Source of the DNA: CAYTET01 sp964436975 | Lineage (GTDB): Bacteria > Bacillota_I > Bacilli_A > Erysipelotrichales > Erysipelotrichaceae | Length of the DNA stretch: 22,556 nucleotides | NCBI GenBank assembly: GCA_964436975.1 | Contig: CAYTET010000031.1 | Span: forward strand, 1-22,556 | Direction of reading: 5' to 3' | Part shown: positions 14,785 to 21,834 of the stretch, piece by piece | How the letters are laid out: every line of letters starts with the position of its first letter | Numbering within the stretch: position 1 is the first letter of the stretch | Translations under genes and position numbers: made by a program | Notes under the pieces: generated by a model | Told to the model about the DNA's origin: nothing | The model's database searches: none | What the model saw: the letters and a program-made list of their open reading frames with translations, nothing else

Positions 14785-16677
14785 ATGACCGAAAAGAAAA
14801 ACGAAAAAAATATTGAAACTGATCAAAGATGGGCTGAATTCTTCACCAAAAAACACGAGATTGATTATAAACCTGAGACGATGTATCAGATGATTAAGAA
14901 TGTCGCTGTGCAGAACCCTGATTCAATTGCTTATGAGTTTATGGGCAAGAAGGTCAAATACAGCGAATTTATTGAAAGAATTGATCTGACTTCCAAGGCT
15001 TATGCCGCCATCGGCATCCAGCCCGGAGACACGGTAACCATCTGCATGCCTAACTGTCCGCAGGCGATTGATTCTTTCTATGCCTTAAACCGGCTGGGGG
15101 CTATTGCCAATATGATTCATCCCCTGTCGGCCCAGGGTGAGATTACTTTTTATCTTAACTGCTCCAATTCGAAAGCCATTCTGGTGCTGGATCAGATGTA
15201 TGACAAGGTAGTTGCGGCCCGGCTGGACTGCGATCATACCGTCATTATTGTCCGTGCCCGGATTGCCGATGAACTGTCTTTGCCGCTGGCTATTGCTATG
15301 CGCCTGCAGAATACCCGCATTTACGGCGTCCAGCATCGTGAATTCTATACCATCAACTGGAAAGACATGCTGGAAATGGGCCGGAAGTATCCTAAGCCGG
15401 TCAGTGTCGCCAAGTTTAAGATTGACCGGACGGCTGTAATCCTTTATTCGGGCGGCACAACCGGCACGACTAAAGGTATTCAGCTTTCCGACCTCAACTT
15501 CAATGCTTTGTCACTGCAGTCGGAAAAAGCCATGCAGACCCCGCTGGGTCCGGGCAAAAGAATGCTGGCCGTTATGCCGCTGTTTCACGGCTTTGGCCTG
15601 GGCATCGGCATTCACACCTGCCTGAGCCATGGTGTTGACTGTGTTCTGATCCCCCGCTTCAGTGTTAAAAACTATGCCAATGATCTTAAGAAATATCATC
15701 CCAGCTATATTGCCGGCGTGCCGACACTTTATGAAGCCCTGCTGCGGACCAAAGGACTGGAAAAGACTGACCTTTCTTTTTTGGAAGGTATGTTTTCCGG
15801 CGGTGACTCGCTGTCAATCGAACTGAAGAAAAAAGTTGATAATTTCCTGAAGAGCCATCATGCCCATATCCAGGTCCGGGAAGGCTATGGCACCACGGAA
15901 TGTGTTACGGCCAGCTGTCTGACCCCTAAGGATGATTACCGGCCCGGCTCAATCGGGTTGCCCTACCCCGACACTTTCTACTGCATTGTCAAGCCTAATT
16001 CCACAACGGTGCTCAAGCCCAATGAAGAAGGCGAAATCTGCCTGACCGGCCCGACAGTCATGCTGGGCTATCTCAACAACCAGGAAGAAACCGCCCAGAC
16101 GCTGATTAAGCATAAAGACGGTCTGGTCTGGCTTCATACCGGTGATCTTGGCTTTATGGACGAGGATGGCTTTGTCTACTTCAAGCAGCGGATTAAGCGG
16201 ATGATCGTGGTATCCGGCTATAATGTCTATCCTTCCCAGATTGAAAACATCCTTGATGGCCATCCGAAAGTATTGCTGAGCTGCGCCATCGGCGTGGATG
16301 ACCCTTACCGCATCCAGCATGTCAAAGCCTTTGTGGTTTTGAAGGACAGCATCGTCGGTGATGAAGCCGTCCGCACCGAGATTATGGACTACTGCTCTAA
16401 ATACATCTCTAAATATGCCATGCCGCGGGAGATTGAATTCCGCACCGAGCTTCCCAAGACGCTGGTCGGCAAAGTTGCCTACCGGGTCTTAGAGGATGAG
16501 GAAAAAGAAAAGCAGCGGCTGCAGAAGCAGAAAGAAGAAACCATGGCCGCCCAGAAGCAGGAAGCTGAACAGGCCAAACTCAAAGCCGAGCAGGCCCGCA
16601 AGGACCAGCTGGCTGAAGAAAAGAAAGCAGCTGCGGCCGCCCGCCGCCAGCAGGCTGACAACAAAAAGAAGAAGTAA
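14785..16677 (+). CDS. AMP-forming acyl-CoA synthetase/ligase family enzyme
   Basis: This is a class I adenylate-forming enzyme (630 residues) that activates a carboxylic acid with ATP, most like acyl-CoA synthetases. The motifs are the P-loop YSGGTTGTTKG (221-231), MPLFHGFG, YGTTEC (368-373), HTGDLGFMDEDG (452-454 TGD), the hinge RIKRMI and the catalytic lysine in TLVGKVAYR (Lys563). No signal peptide or TM helix is seen, so it is cytoplasmic. The substrate is not predictable; long-chain fatty acid or an aromatic acid are both possible. The last 60 or so residues are an unusual, highly charged Lys/Glu/Gln/Ala-rich helix ending KKKK. I chose ATG 14785 because AAAGGA sits 6 bases upstream. It is a single-gene unit with its own promoter and terminator. 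Confidence 0.88.
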   Translation: MTEKKNEKNIETDQRWAEFFTKKHEIDYKPETMYQMIKNVAVQNPDSIAYEFMGKKVKYSEFIERIDLTSKAYAAIGIQPGDTVTICMPNCPQAIDSFYALNRLGAIANMIHPLSAQGEITFYLNCSNSKAILVLDQMYDKVVAARLDCDHTVIIVRARIADELSLPLAIAMRLQNTRIYGVQHREFYTINWKDMLEMGRKYPKPVSVAKFKIDRTAVILYSGGTTGTTKGIQLSDLNFNALSLQSEKAMQTPLGPGKRMLAVMPLFHGFGLGIGIHTCLSHGVDCVLIPRFSVKNYANDLKKYHPSYIAGVPTLYEALLRTKGLEKTDLSFLEGMFSGGDSLSIELKKKVDNFLKSHHAHIQVREGYGTTECVTASCLTPKDDYRPGSIGLPYPDTFYCIVKPNSTTVLKPNEEGEICLTGPTVMLGYLNNQEETAQTLIKHKDGLVWLHTGDLGFMDEDGFVYFKQRIKRMIVVSGYNVYPSQIENILDGHPKVLLSCAIGVDDPYRIQHVKAFVVLKDSIVGDEAVRTEIMDYCSKYISKYAMPREIEFRTELPKTLVGKVAYRVLEDEEKEKQRLQKQKEETMAAQKQEAEQAKLKAEQARKDQLAEEKKAAAAARRQQADNKKKK

Positions 16678-16681
16678 CAAT

Positions 16682-16753
16682 AAAAAAAGGATTCATGATA
16701 ATCCAGTCTTTGGTCAGATGGCCAGTTGACATCATTACCTGAATCCTTTTTTT
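16682..16753. terminator. Bidirectional terminator between convergent units
   Basis: AAAAAAAGGATTCA (16682-16695) is complementary to TGAATCCTTTTTTT (16740-16753). The middle can extend or branch the stem (TGAT / ATCA, GGTCAGATGGCC). A-tract and T-tract at the two ends serve both strands: it ends the plus-strand ligase gene (stop 16677) and the minus-strand pyrH-rseP operon (stop 16759). Confidence 0.85.
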
Positions 16754-16758
16754 ATTTG

Positions 16759-17835
16759 TCAGAGCAGCTTTATTATGTCGTTGTAGGATACGTAAATAAA
16801 CAGAACGGCGATCAAAATCAGGGAAGCAACCATCAGTCCGTTTTCTACTTTCGGGCTGAGCCGGTGACCGATGATCTTTTCAACAACGGTTATCAGAATC
16901 CGGCCGCCGTCAAACATCGGCACCGGAATAAGATTCATCAGTCCCAGGTTAACGGACAAACAGCCCATCAGGGAAAGGTAAGTAACAAAGCCATAAGATA
17001 CCGCAGTCTCGGTAGTCTTGTAGATGCCGATGGTGCCGCTCAGCGAATCAAGGCCGATGCCCCTGAAAAGTTTGATAATGGCCGTAAAGGTCAAAACTAC
17101 CACCTGCCAGCAGTAATCAATTCCGGCGGGTATGGCCTGCCAGAAGTTCATTTCGATGAATTCATAATCGGTGCTCTTGATGCCGATCTGATAGGCACCG
17201 GCAGTCTCGTTGTAAACAGGCGTTATTTCAAAGGTCAGGGTCTGGCTGCCGCGCTGAATGGTGTAGACAGCCGTATCATGATTCTGACTGTTATATTCAA
17301 CCATATCACTGAAGGTCTGCGGCTTGATGGAAGTGCCGTCTGAATAATCAATCTCAACAATCAGGTCGCCGGCCTGCAGACCGGCCTGTTCAGCCGCCGA
17401 ACCGGCCATTACTTCGCCGACAATGGCTTTGGGGGCCTGGTTCATGCCGCCATTGATGGTAATCATGGCAATGAAAATACCCACAGCCAGCAGGGCATTA
17501 AACAGCGGCCCGCCAACTAGAATAATAATCCGCTTCCAGGCTTTAATGCCGTTAAGGGTTCTTTCCTGCGGCAGGTCAGCCGGAATCGGCTCATCGGTCT
17601 CACTCTGCCCTTCGATCATGTCATTGGCCTCAGAAGCCATGGACGTAAAGCCGCCCAGAGGAATAGCGCGCAGTGAGTAGACTGTCTCCTTGCTTTTATG
17701 GCTCAGCAGCCGGGGCCCGAAGCCAACCGCAAATTCGCGGACATAGACATGGAATATTTTGGCAAATACCAGATGACCCAGCTCATGGACGACAATAACC
17801 ACGCCCAGCAGGATGATAAAATAAATTACGGTCAT
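16759..17835 (-). CDS. rseP: Site-2 intramembrane metalloprotease RseP/RasP
   Basis: This zinc protease cleaves transmembrane helices of anti-sigma factors, signal peptide remnants and some division proteins inside the membrane. With the start at 17835 it has 358 residues. The first TM helix carries HELGH (17-21), which holds the zinc ligands and catalytic Glu18. A PDZ domain covers about 115-200, and the third zinc-ligand region NLIPVPMFDGG (LDG-type) lies about 60 residues before the end, followed by a final TM helix. ATG 17835 overlaps the dxr stop in an ATGA; a GTG at 17850 is possible but sits right on the AGGAG. It is the last gene of the operon, next to dxr and cdsA as in many Bacillota. 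Confidence 0.95.
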   Translation of the reverse strand: MTVIYFIILLGVVIVVHELGHLVFAKIFHVYVREFAVGFGPRLLSHKSKETVYSLRAIPLGGFTSMASEANDMIEGQSETDEPIPADLPQERTLNGIKAWKRIIILVGGPLFNALLAVGIFIAMITINGGMNQAPKAIVGEVMAGSAAEQAGLQAGDLIVEIDYSDGTSIKPQTFSDMVEYNSQNHDTAVYTIQRGSQTLTFEITPVYNETAGAYQIGIKSTDYEFIEMNFWQAIPAGIDYCWQVVVLTFTAIIKLFRGIGLDSLSGTIGIYKTTETAVSYGFVTYLSLMGCLSVNLGLMNLIPVPMFDGGRILITVVEKIIGHRLSPKVENGLMVASLILIAVLFIYVSYNDIIKLL

Positions 17836-18989
17836 GATTCTTTCATCCACTCCTTTGAAAGTACATATTGTCTAGCCCAGTTATCAGTCTGAATAATATC
17901 ATTTAAGTCACACCGGGATGTGAATGTCATGTGAGCAGCGGCTGAAAAGACCGCTTTTTCAATATCCAGAAAGCCGATTTCATCATTTAAAAACATCCGT
18001 ACGGCGGCTTCATTGGCACCGTTTACCGCCGCGGCCTTATTGCCGCCCGCTTTGCCGGTTTCATAAGCCAGCTGCAGCAGCGGATAGCGTTCAAAGTCAG
18101 CGGCCGCAAAATCAAGCCGGCCCAGCTGTACCAAATCCAATGATGCGGAATTGTTGGTCCAGCGGCGGGGATAGGATAAAGCATACTGGATGGGCAGACG
18201 CATATCGCTGACTCCAAGCTGGGCCATCACCGTATGATCCTTGAATTCAATCATCGAATGAATAACAGATTCAGGATGAATGATGACATCAATTTTTTCA
18301 TAAGGCATCCCGAAAAGCCAGTGGGCTTCAATGATCTCAAAGCCCTTGTTCATCATGGTGGCACTGTCGATGGTTATTTTAGCGCCCATTTTCCATGTAG
18401 GATGGTTTAAAGCCTGCTTCCGGGTGACATCAGCCAGTTCGGCCCGGCTGTACTGGCGCAGACTGCCGCCGGATGCCGTGATGATCAGCCGGCTTATATC
18501 AGATACCTGGGAAGTCTGCAGACACTGCCAGATTGCCGAATGCTCCGAATCAAGCGGCAGAATACTGACTTTATGCTGGCGGGCCGCTGCCATTACCAGT
18601 TCACCGGCGGCTACCAGGGTTTCCTTGTTGGCTAAAGCGATATCATGGCCGTGTTCTATGATGTTAAGGGTCGGAGCAAGCCCTACAAAGCCCTGCAGGG
18701 CGTTAACCGCCAAATCATAGTCACATACCGAGGTAAGCTCAATAAGGCCGTCAGAACCGCTGAAAAAGCGCACTGAGGGGTATTCTTCCTGCAGAGTTGG
18801 CAATTGCTGGGGCTGCTGGACGCAGACAAAGCCGACCGGACAGTGATTTAGAAAGCTTTTCAGGAATTCAATATTATGACCTACGGAAACACCGGTGATC
18901 TGATAAGCATCGCTATGCTGGCTGATGACATCAACAGTCTGCTGGCCAATGCTGCCGGAAGCTCCGAGAATCAGAACTTTTTTGCTCAT
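17832..18989 (-). CDS. dxr: 1-deoxy-D-xylulose 5-phosphate reductoisomerase
   Basis: Dxr (IspC) is the NADPH-dependent, fosmidomycin-sensitive enzyme that makes 2-C-methyl-D-erythritol 4-phosphate in the non-mevalonate isoprenoid route. It has 385 residues, the normal length. Visible are the Rossmann motif GASGSIGQQT (9-18), ANKETLVAAGE, the metal-binding LPLDSEHSAIWQ (Asp-Ser-Glu), TASGGSLR (usually GGPFR), HPTWKMGAKITIDSATMMNKG and the downstream HPESVIHSM. It starts in an ATGA overlap with cdsA and overlaps rseP in the same way. Together with uppS it supplies and uses isoprenyl units for the undecaprenyl carrier. Confidence 0.97.
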   Translation of the reverse strand: MSKKVLILGASGSIGQQTVDVISQHSDAYQITGVSVGHNIEFLKSFLNHCPVGFVCVQQPQQLPTLQEEYPSVRFFSGSDGLIELTSVCDYDLAVNALQGFVGLAPTLNIIEHGHDIALANKETLVAAGELVMAAARQHKVSILPLDSEHSAIWQCLQTSQVSDISRLIITASGGSLRQYSRAELADVTRKQALNHPTWKMGAKITIDSATMMNKGFEIIEAHWLFGMPYEKIDVIIHPESVIHSMIEFKDHTVMAQLGVSDMRLPIQYALSYPRRWTNNSASLDLVQLGRLDFAAADFERYPLLQLAYETGKAGGNKAAAVNGANEAAVRMFLNDEIGFLDIEKAVFSAAAHMTFTSRCDLNDIIQTDNWARQYVLSKEWMKES

Positions 18990-19756
18990 AGCAGAATAAG
19001 CGTCAGAACATACAGCAGGATAGTATTAAAGCTGATGCTGTCGAGCCGGTCTAAAACGCCGCCGTGACCCGGGAAAATATTGCCGAAGTCCTTGATCCCG
19101 AAATGTCTTTTAATGGATGAAAAAGCCAGATCGCCGATCTGCCCTACCGCCGGCTCCAATAAAGCCGCCAGAATAATCAGGGCCAAGGGTGTTTTAATTA
19201 CGAAATAGCCAAACAGGAAGGTGGAAACAGCCCCGACGATATAACCGATAATGGCTCCCTCCCAGGTCTTGTTGGGGGAAACACGCTCATCCATCTTATG
19301 CTTTCCAAAAGCTTTGCCGCCGAATAAGGCAAAGGCATCCGTGACACAGGTGCCGACGATCATCAAAAAGATCAGCATCTTGTTAATTTCATAGAATTCC
19401 CATACGCCCATCAGCAGCAGGCCGAAGATATTAAACAGCAGATAGACCATGGCAATCTGGTCCAGCGTGATGTTGACGTTGAACACTTCCCAGCCGAACA
19501 GATAGATGATGATCAAAATATCAACGGCTAAATAGATTTCAATATCAAAATAGCCGGCGACCAGCAGGCCGAAGAAGAAGACATACAGACTGGCATTGAA
19601 AAGAGCCGGCCATTTTTTATTGACCAGACGCGTTATTTCAAAGCAGGCCACAGCCATCAGGAAAGCGGCAGCTATCATGAAAGGAATTCCGCCGATGTAA
19701 ATCAGGGGAAACAGGACAGCAACTATGCAGATACCGGTGATCCAACGTTGTTTCAT
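18986..19756 (-). CDS. cdsA: Phosphatidate cytidylyltransferase
   Basis: CdsA makes CDP-diacylglycerol from phosphatidic acid and CTP, the branch point to membrane phospholipids. It is a 256-residue, very hydrophobic protein with about seven to eight TM helices. The C-terminal half has VSPNKTWEGAIIG and the family signature HFGIKDFGNIFPGHGGVLDR with its metal-binding aspartates. The ribosome binding site GGAGGGAGA lies in the last codons of uppS, and the ATG overlaps the uppS stop (ATGA), so translation is coupled. Confidence 0.96.
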   Translation of the reverse strand: MKQRWITGICIVAVLFPLIYIGGIPFMIAAAFLMAVACFEITRLVNKKWPALFNASLYVFFFGLLVAGYFDIEIYLAVDILIIIYLFGWEVFNVNITLDQIAMVYLLFNIFGLLLMGVWEFYEINKMLIFLMIVGTCVTDAFALFGGKAFGKHKMDERVSPNKTWEGAIIGYIVGAVSTFLFGYFVIKTPLALIILAALLEPAVGQIGDLAFSSIKRHFGIKDFGNIFPGHGGVLDRLDSISFNTILLYVLTLILL

Positions 19757-20460
19757 TTGGCGATTCTCCCTCCGTAGCGGCGCTGGCGGGCTGAATATGA
19801 AGCGATAGCTTTCTGCAGTTCGCTTTTATCAAAGTCCGGCCAGTAGACATCCGAAAAATACAATTCGGTATAAGACAGCTGCCATAGCAGAAAATTAGAC
19901 AGCCGGTAGTCAAGACTTGTTCTTATCAGCAGATCCACCGGCGGCAGATCACTGGTATACAGATACTGGTCAAACTGCTGCTCGGTCAGATCATTGCGGC
20001 GCTGCCCGGCGGCCACCTGGCCGGCATACAGCTGACAGGCGCGGACAATTTCAGCCCGGCTGCCATAGTTTACGGCCAGAACCAGCTTCATGGCGTCATT
20101 ATCCTTAGTCTGTTCGATCGCATCCAGGATCACTTTGCGGGTGGCCTGGGGAAAGCGGTCGAGATCACCAATGGCCTCAACCTTGATGTTACGGCTCATC
20201 AGTTCACTGATAAAAGTGGAAAACAGAATGGCCGGCAGGCCCATCAGGTAATCGACTTCCTGTTGGCTGCGCGACCAGTTTTCAGTAGAAAAAGCATACA
20301 GCGTCAGAGCCTTGACACCCATCTGCTGGGCATCAATGGTTATTTTGCGGATATTCAGCGCGCCTTTATAATGGCCATAGGTAACGGGTTTATTCTGCAG
20401 CGCCGCCCAGCGGCCGTTGCCGTCCATTATAATGGCAATATGCTGCGGTATGGTATTCAT
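19753..20460 (-). CDS. uppS: Isoprenyl transferase (undecaprenyl diphosphate synthase type)
   Basis: This cis-prenyltransferase builds the C55 carrier lipid for peptidoglycan and surface polymers from isopentenyl units. It has 235 residues. Motifs are IMDGNGRWA (Asp13), GHYKGALNIRKI, LTLYAFSTENWSR, RTSLDYRLSNFLLWQ and SYTELYFSDVYWPDF with the second conserved glutamate. The usual RTSGEQR is RTSLDYR here, an unusual Gly-Glu to Leu-Asp change in a substrate-binding loop. It shares one base with the frr stop (TGATG), so translation is coupled. Confidence 0.95.
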   Translation of the reverse strand: MNTIPQHIAIIMDGNGRWAALQNKPVTYGHYKGALNIRKITIDAQQMGVKALTLYAFSTENWSRSQQEVDYLMGLPAILFSTFISELMSRNIKVEAIGDLDRFPQATRKVILDAIEQTKDNDAMKLVLAVNYGSRAEIVRACQLYAGQVAAGQRRNDLTEQQFDQYLYTSDLPPVDLLIRTSLDYRLSNFLLWQLSYTELYFSDVYWPDFDKSELQKAIASYSARQRRYGGRIAK

Positions 20461-21002
20461 CAGATTGTCATTATAGCCTTGTTCTTCTCATCAGCTAAAT
20501 TGTCAATGTTCTTGATGGCCTCATCGGTGGCTTTCTGAATCTGTTCAATCATGTCCTTCTGGACATCTTCCGGCATCGTCTTGTCTTTCTTGGCGGCATC
20601 ATTGGCATCCCGGCGGACATTGCGCACGGCAATGCGGGCCTCTTCAGCCATTTTCTCCACGTTTTTGGTATACTCACGGCGCCTTTCTTCCGTCAGCGGC
20701 GGAACCACAATGCGGATCTGGGTGCCCTCATTCTGCGGAGTCAGCCCCAGATTGGCCGCAAACAGGGCCTTTTCAACCGTCTTGACCATGGTGGCCTCAT
20801 AGGGCCGGATTAAAAGCTGCTTTCCTTCCACTACTCCGACGGTGGCAATCTGGTTGATCGGCGTATCCATGCCGTAATAATCAACATGAACACCGGCAAT
20901 CAAATTGGGATTGGCACTGGAAGTGCGGATGGTTTTAAGCGCGCCGTCAAAAGTATCGATTGCTTTCTGCATACGCTGTTTATATTCATCAAGGTTAATC
21001 AT
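20460..21002 (-). CDS. frr: Ribosome recycling factor
   Basis: RRF splits post-termination ribosomes together with EF-G. It has 180 residues, close to the usual 185. The three-helix-bundle protein shows TIRTSSANPNLI near residue 24, YYGMDTPINQIATV, the conserved LLIRPYE and the positively charged hinge region PPLTEERRREYTKNV, ending in a long charged helix. The ribosome binding site GGAAAGGAAA lies just before ATG 21002, 14 bases after pyrH. Confidence 0.97.
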   Translation of the reverse strand: MINLDEYKQRMQKAIDTFDGALKTIRTSSANPNLIAGVHVDYYGMDTPINQIATVGVVEGKQLLIRPYEATMVKTVEKALFAANLGLTPQNEGTQIRIVVPPLTEERRREYTKNVEKMAEEARIAVRNVRRDANDAAKKDKTMPEDVQKDMIEQIQKATDEAIKNIDNLADEKNKAIMTI

Positions 21003-21016
21003 AAAGGTTTCCTTTC

Positions 21017-21724
21017 CTATTTCACTGTAATAAGCGTTCCGGCCTTTTCACCGGCAATAATGCGGTTGATAATATCCGGACTCTTCATATCAAACACCAC
21101 TGCCGGAATGCCGCTTTCAATGCACAGAATGGCAGCTGTCAGATCCATAACTTTAAGCCGGCCGTCAATAATCTGCTGGTAGGTCATGGTTTCATAGCGC
21201 TTGGCATTGGGGTTGTAGCGGGGGTCATCATCATAAACGCCATCCACCCCGTTTTTAGCCATCAGGATGGCATCAGCACCGATTTCGGCGGCCCGCAGGG
21301 CCGTGGCAGTATCGGTAGAGAAGTAAGGATTGGTGGTGCCACCGCCGTAAATGACGATTTTGCCCTGCTGCAGTGCCAGATTGGCTTTCTCAGGATTGAC
21401 AATATCGGCAATCCGGTCCGCTTCAATGGCTGATTGCACCAGAGTGGCCACTCCGGCCTGCTCGAGTGCTCCGCTGATTGCCAGAGCATTCATCAGCGTT
21501 GCCAGCATGCCCATCTGGTCGGCTTTCAGCCGGGGCAGACCCAGCTGCTGGGCAAACTTGCCCCTGATGACGTTGCCGCCGCCTACCACAATAGCGATCT
21601 GAACATGCGATTCCAACACTTCCTTTAAGTCAACAGCCAGCTGGTGAAGCATATCCGCATCATAGGTGCTGTTTTGCCCGGATAAGGCCTCACCGGAAAG
21701 CTTAAGCAAGATTTTTTTGTACAT
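21017..21724 (-). CDS. pyrH: UMP kinase
   Basis: Hexameric UMP kinase of the amino-acid-kinase fold converts UMP + ATP to UDP + ADP. The start at 21724 gives 235 residues beginning with YKKILLKLSGEAL; AAGGTGG (21736-21730) lies 5 bases before it, so an in-frame ATG at 21763 is rejected. Motifs are KLSGEAL, VVGGGNVIRG, GTTNPYFSTDTATALRA and MAKNGVDGVYDDDPR. The middle stretch that usually reads like AEPYIRRKAIRHLEKG is ADIVNPEKANLALQQG here, with the arginines lost. It is the first gene of the operon with frr, uppS, cdsA, dxr and rseP. Confidence 0.96.
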   Translation of the reverse strand: MYKKILLKLSGEALSGQNSTYDADMLHQLAVDLKEVLESHVQIAIVVGGGNVIRGKFAQQLGLPRLKADQMGMLATLMNALAISGALEQAGVATLVQSAIEADRIADIVNPEKANLALQQGKIVIYGGGTTNPYFSTDTATALRAAEIGADAILMAKNGVDGVYDDDPRYNPNAKRYETMTYQQIIDGRLKVMDLTAAILCIESGIPAVVFDMKSPDIINRIIAGEKAGTLITVK

Positions 21725-21750
21725 AAGCGCCACCTTTTCTCTACTTTTTA

Positions 21751-21779
21751 ATTGTATTGACACAATACAAGGTTGTCAA
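21751..21779 (-). promoter_or_regulatory. Promoter of the pyrH-rseP operon
   Basis: On the minus strand a perfect TTGACA (21779-21774) and TACAAT (21756-21751), 5 of 6, are separated by exactly 17 bp. Transcription should start near 21745, about 20 bases before the pyrH start codon. This is the best sigma-A-type promoter in the window. Confidence 0.88.
21752..21770. promoter_or_regulatory. Operator-like perfect inverted repeat in the pyrH promoter
   Basis: TTGTATTG-ACA-CAATACAA is a perfect 8-bp inverted repeat with a 3-bp centre. It covers the -10 box and most of the spacer of the pyrH promoter, the classic place for a repressor to block RNA polymerase. I cannot name the regulator. Confidence 0.6.
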
Positions 21780-21810
21780 ACCGGATAACCGCAATCGGCT
21801 TATTTCCAAC

Positions 21811-21834
21811 AAAAAGCACCCTAAAGGCGCTTTA
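21811..21834 (-). terminator. Rho-independent terminator after ftsK
   Basis: On the minus strand AAAGCGCC (21833-21826) pairs with GGTGCTTT (with one G-U pair) and TTTTTG follows. The stem overlaps the ftsK stop codon (TAA 21834-21832). It separates ftsK from the pyrH operon. Confidence 0.85.

Noticed and set aside
16726..17343. Plus-strand open frame (205 codons) opposite rseP
   Set aside because: It begins inside the bidirectional terminator and is antisense to the rseP gene; no promoter or ribosome binding site.
21725..21763. Upstream ATG that would lengthen PyrH by 13 residues
   Set aside because: It lies before the predicted transcription start, and AAGGTGG precedes ATG 21724, where family homology begins.
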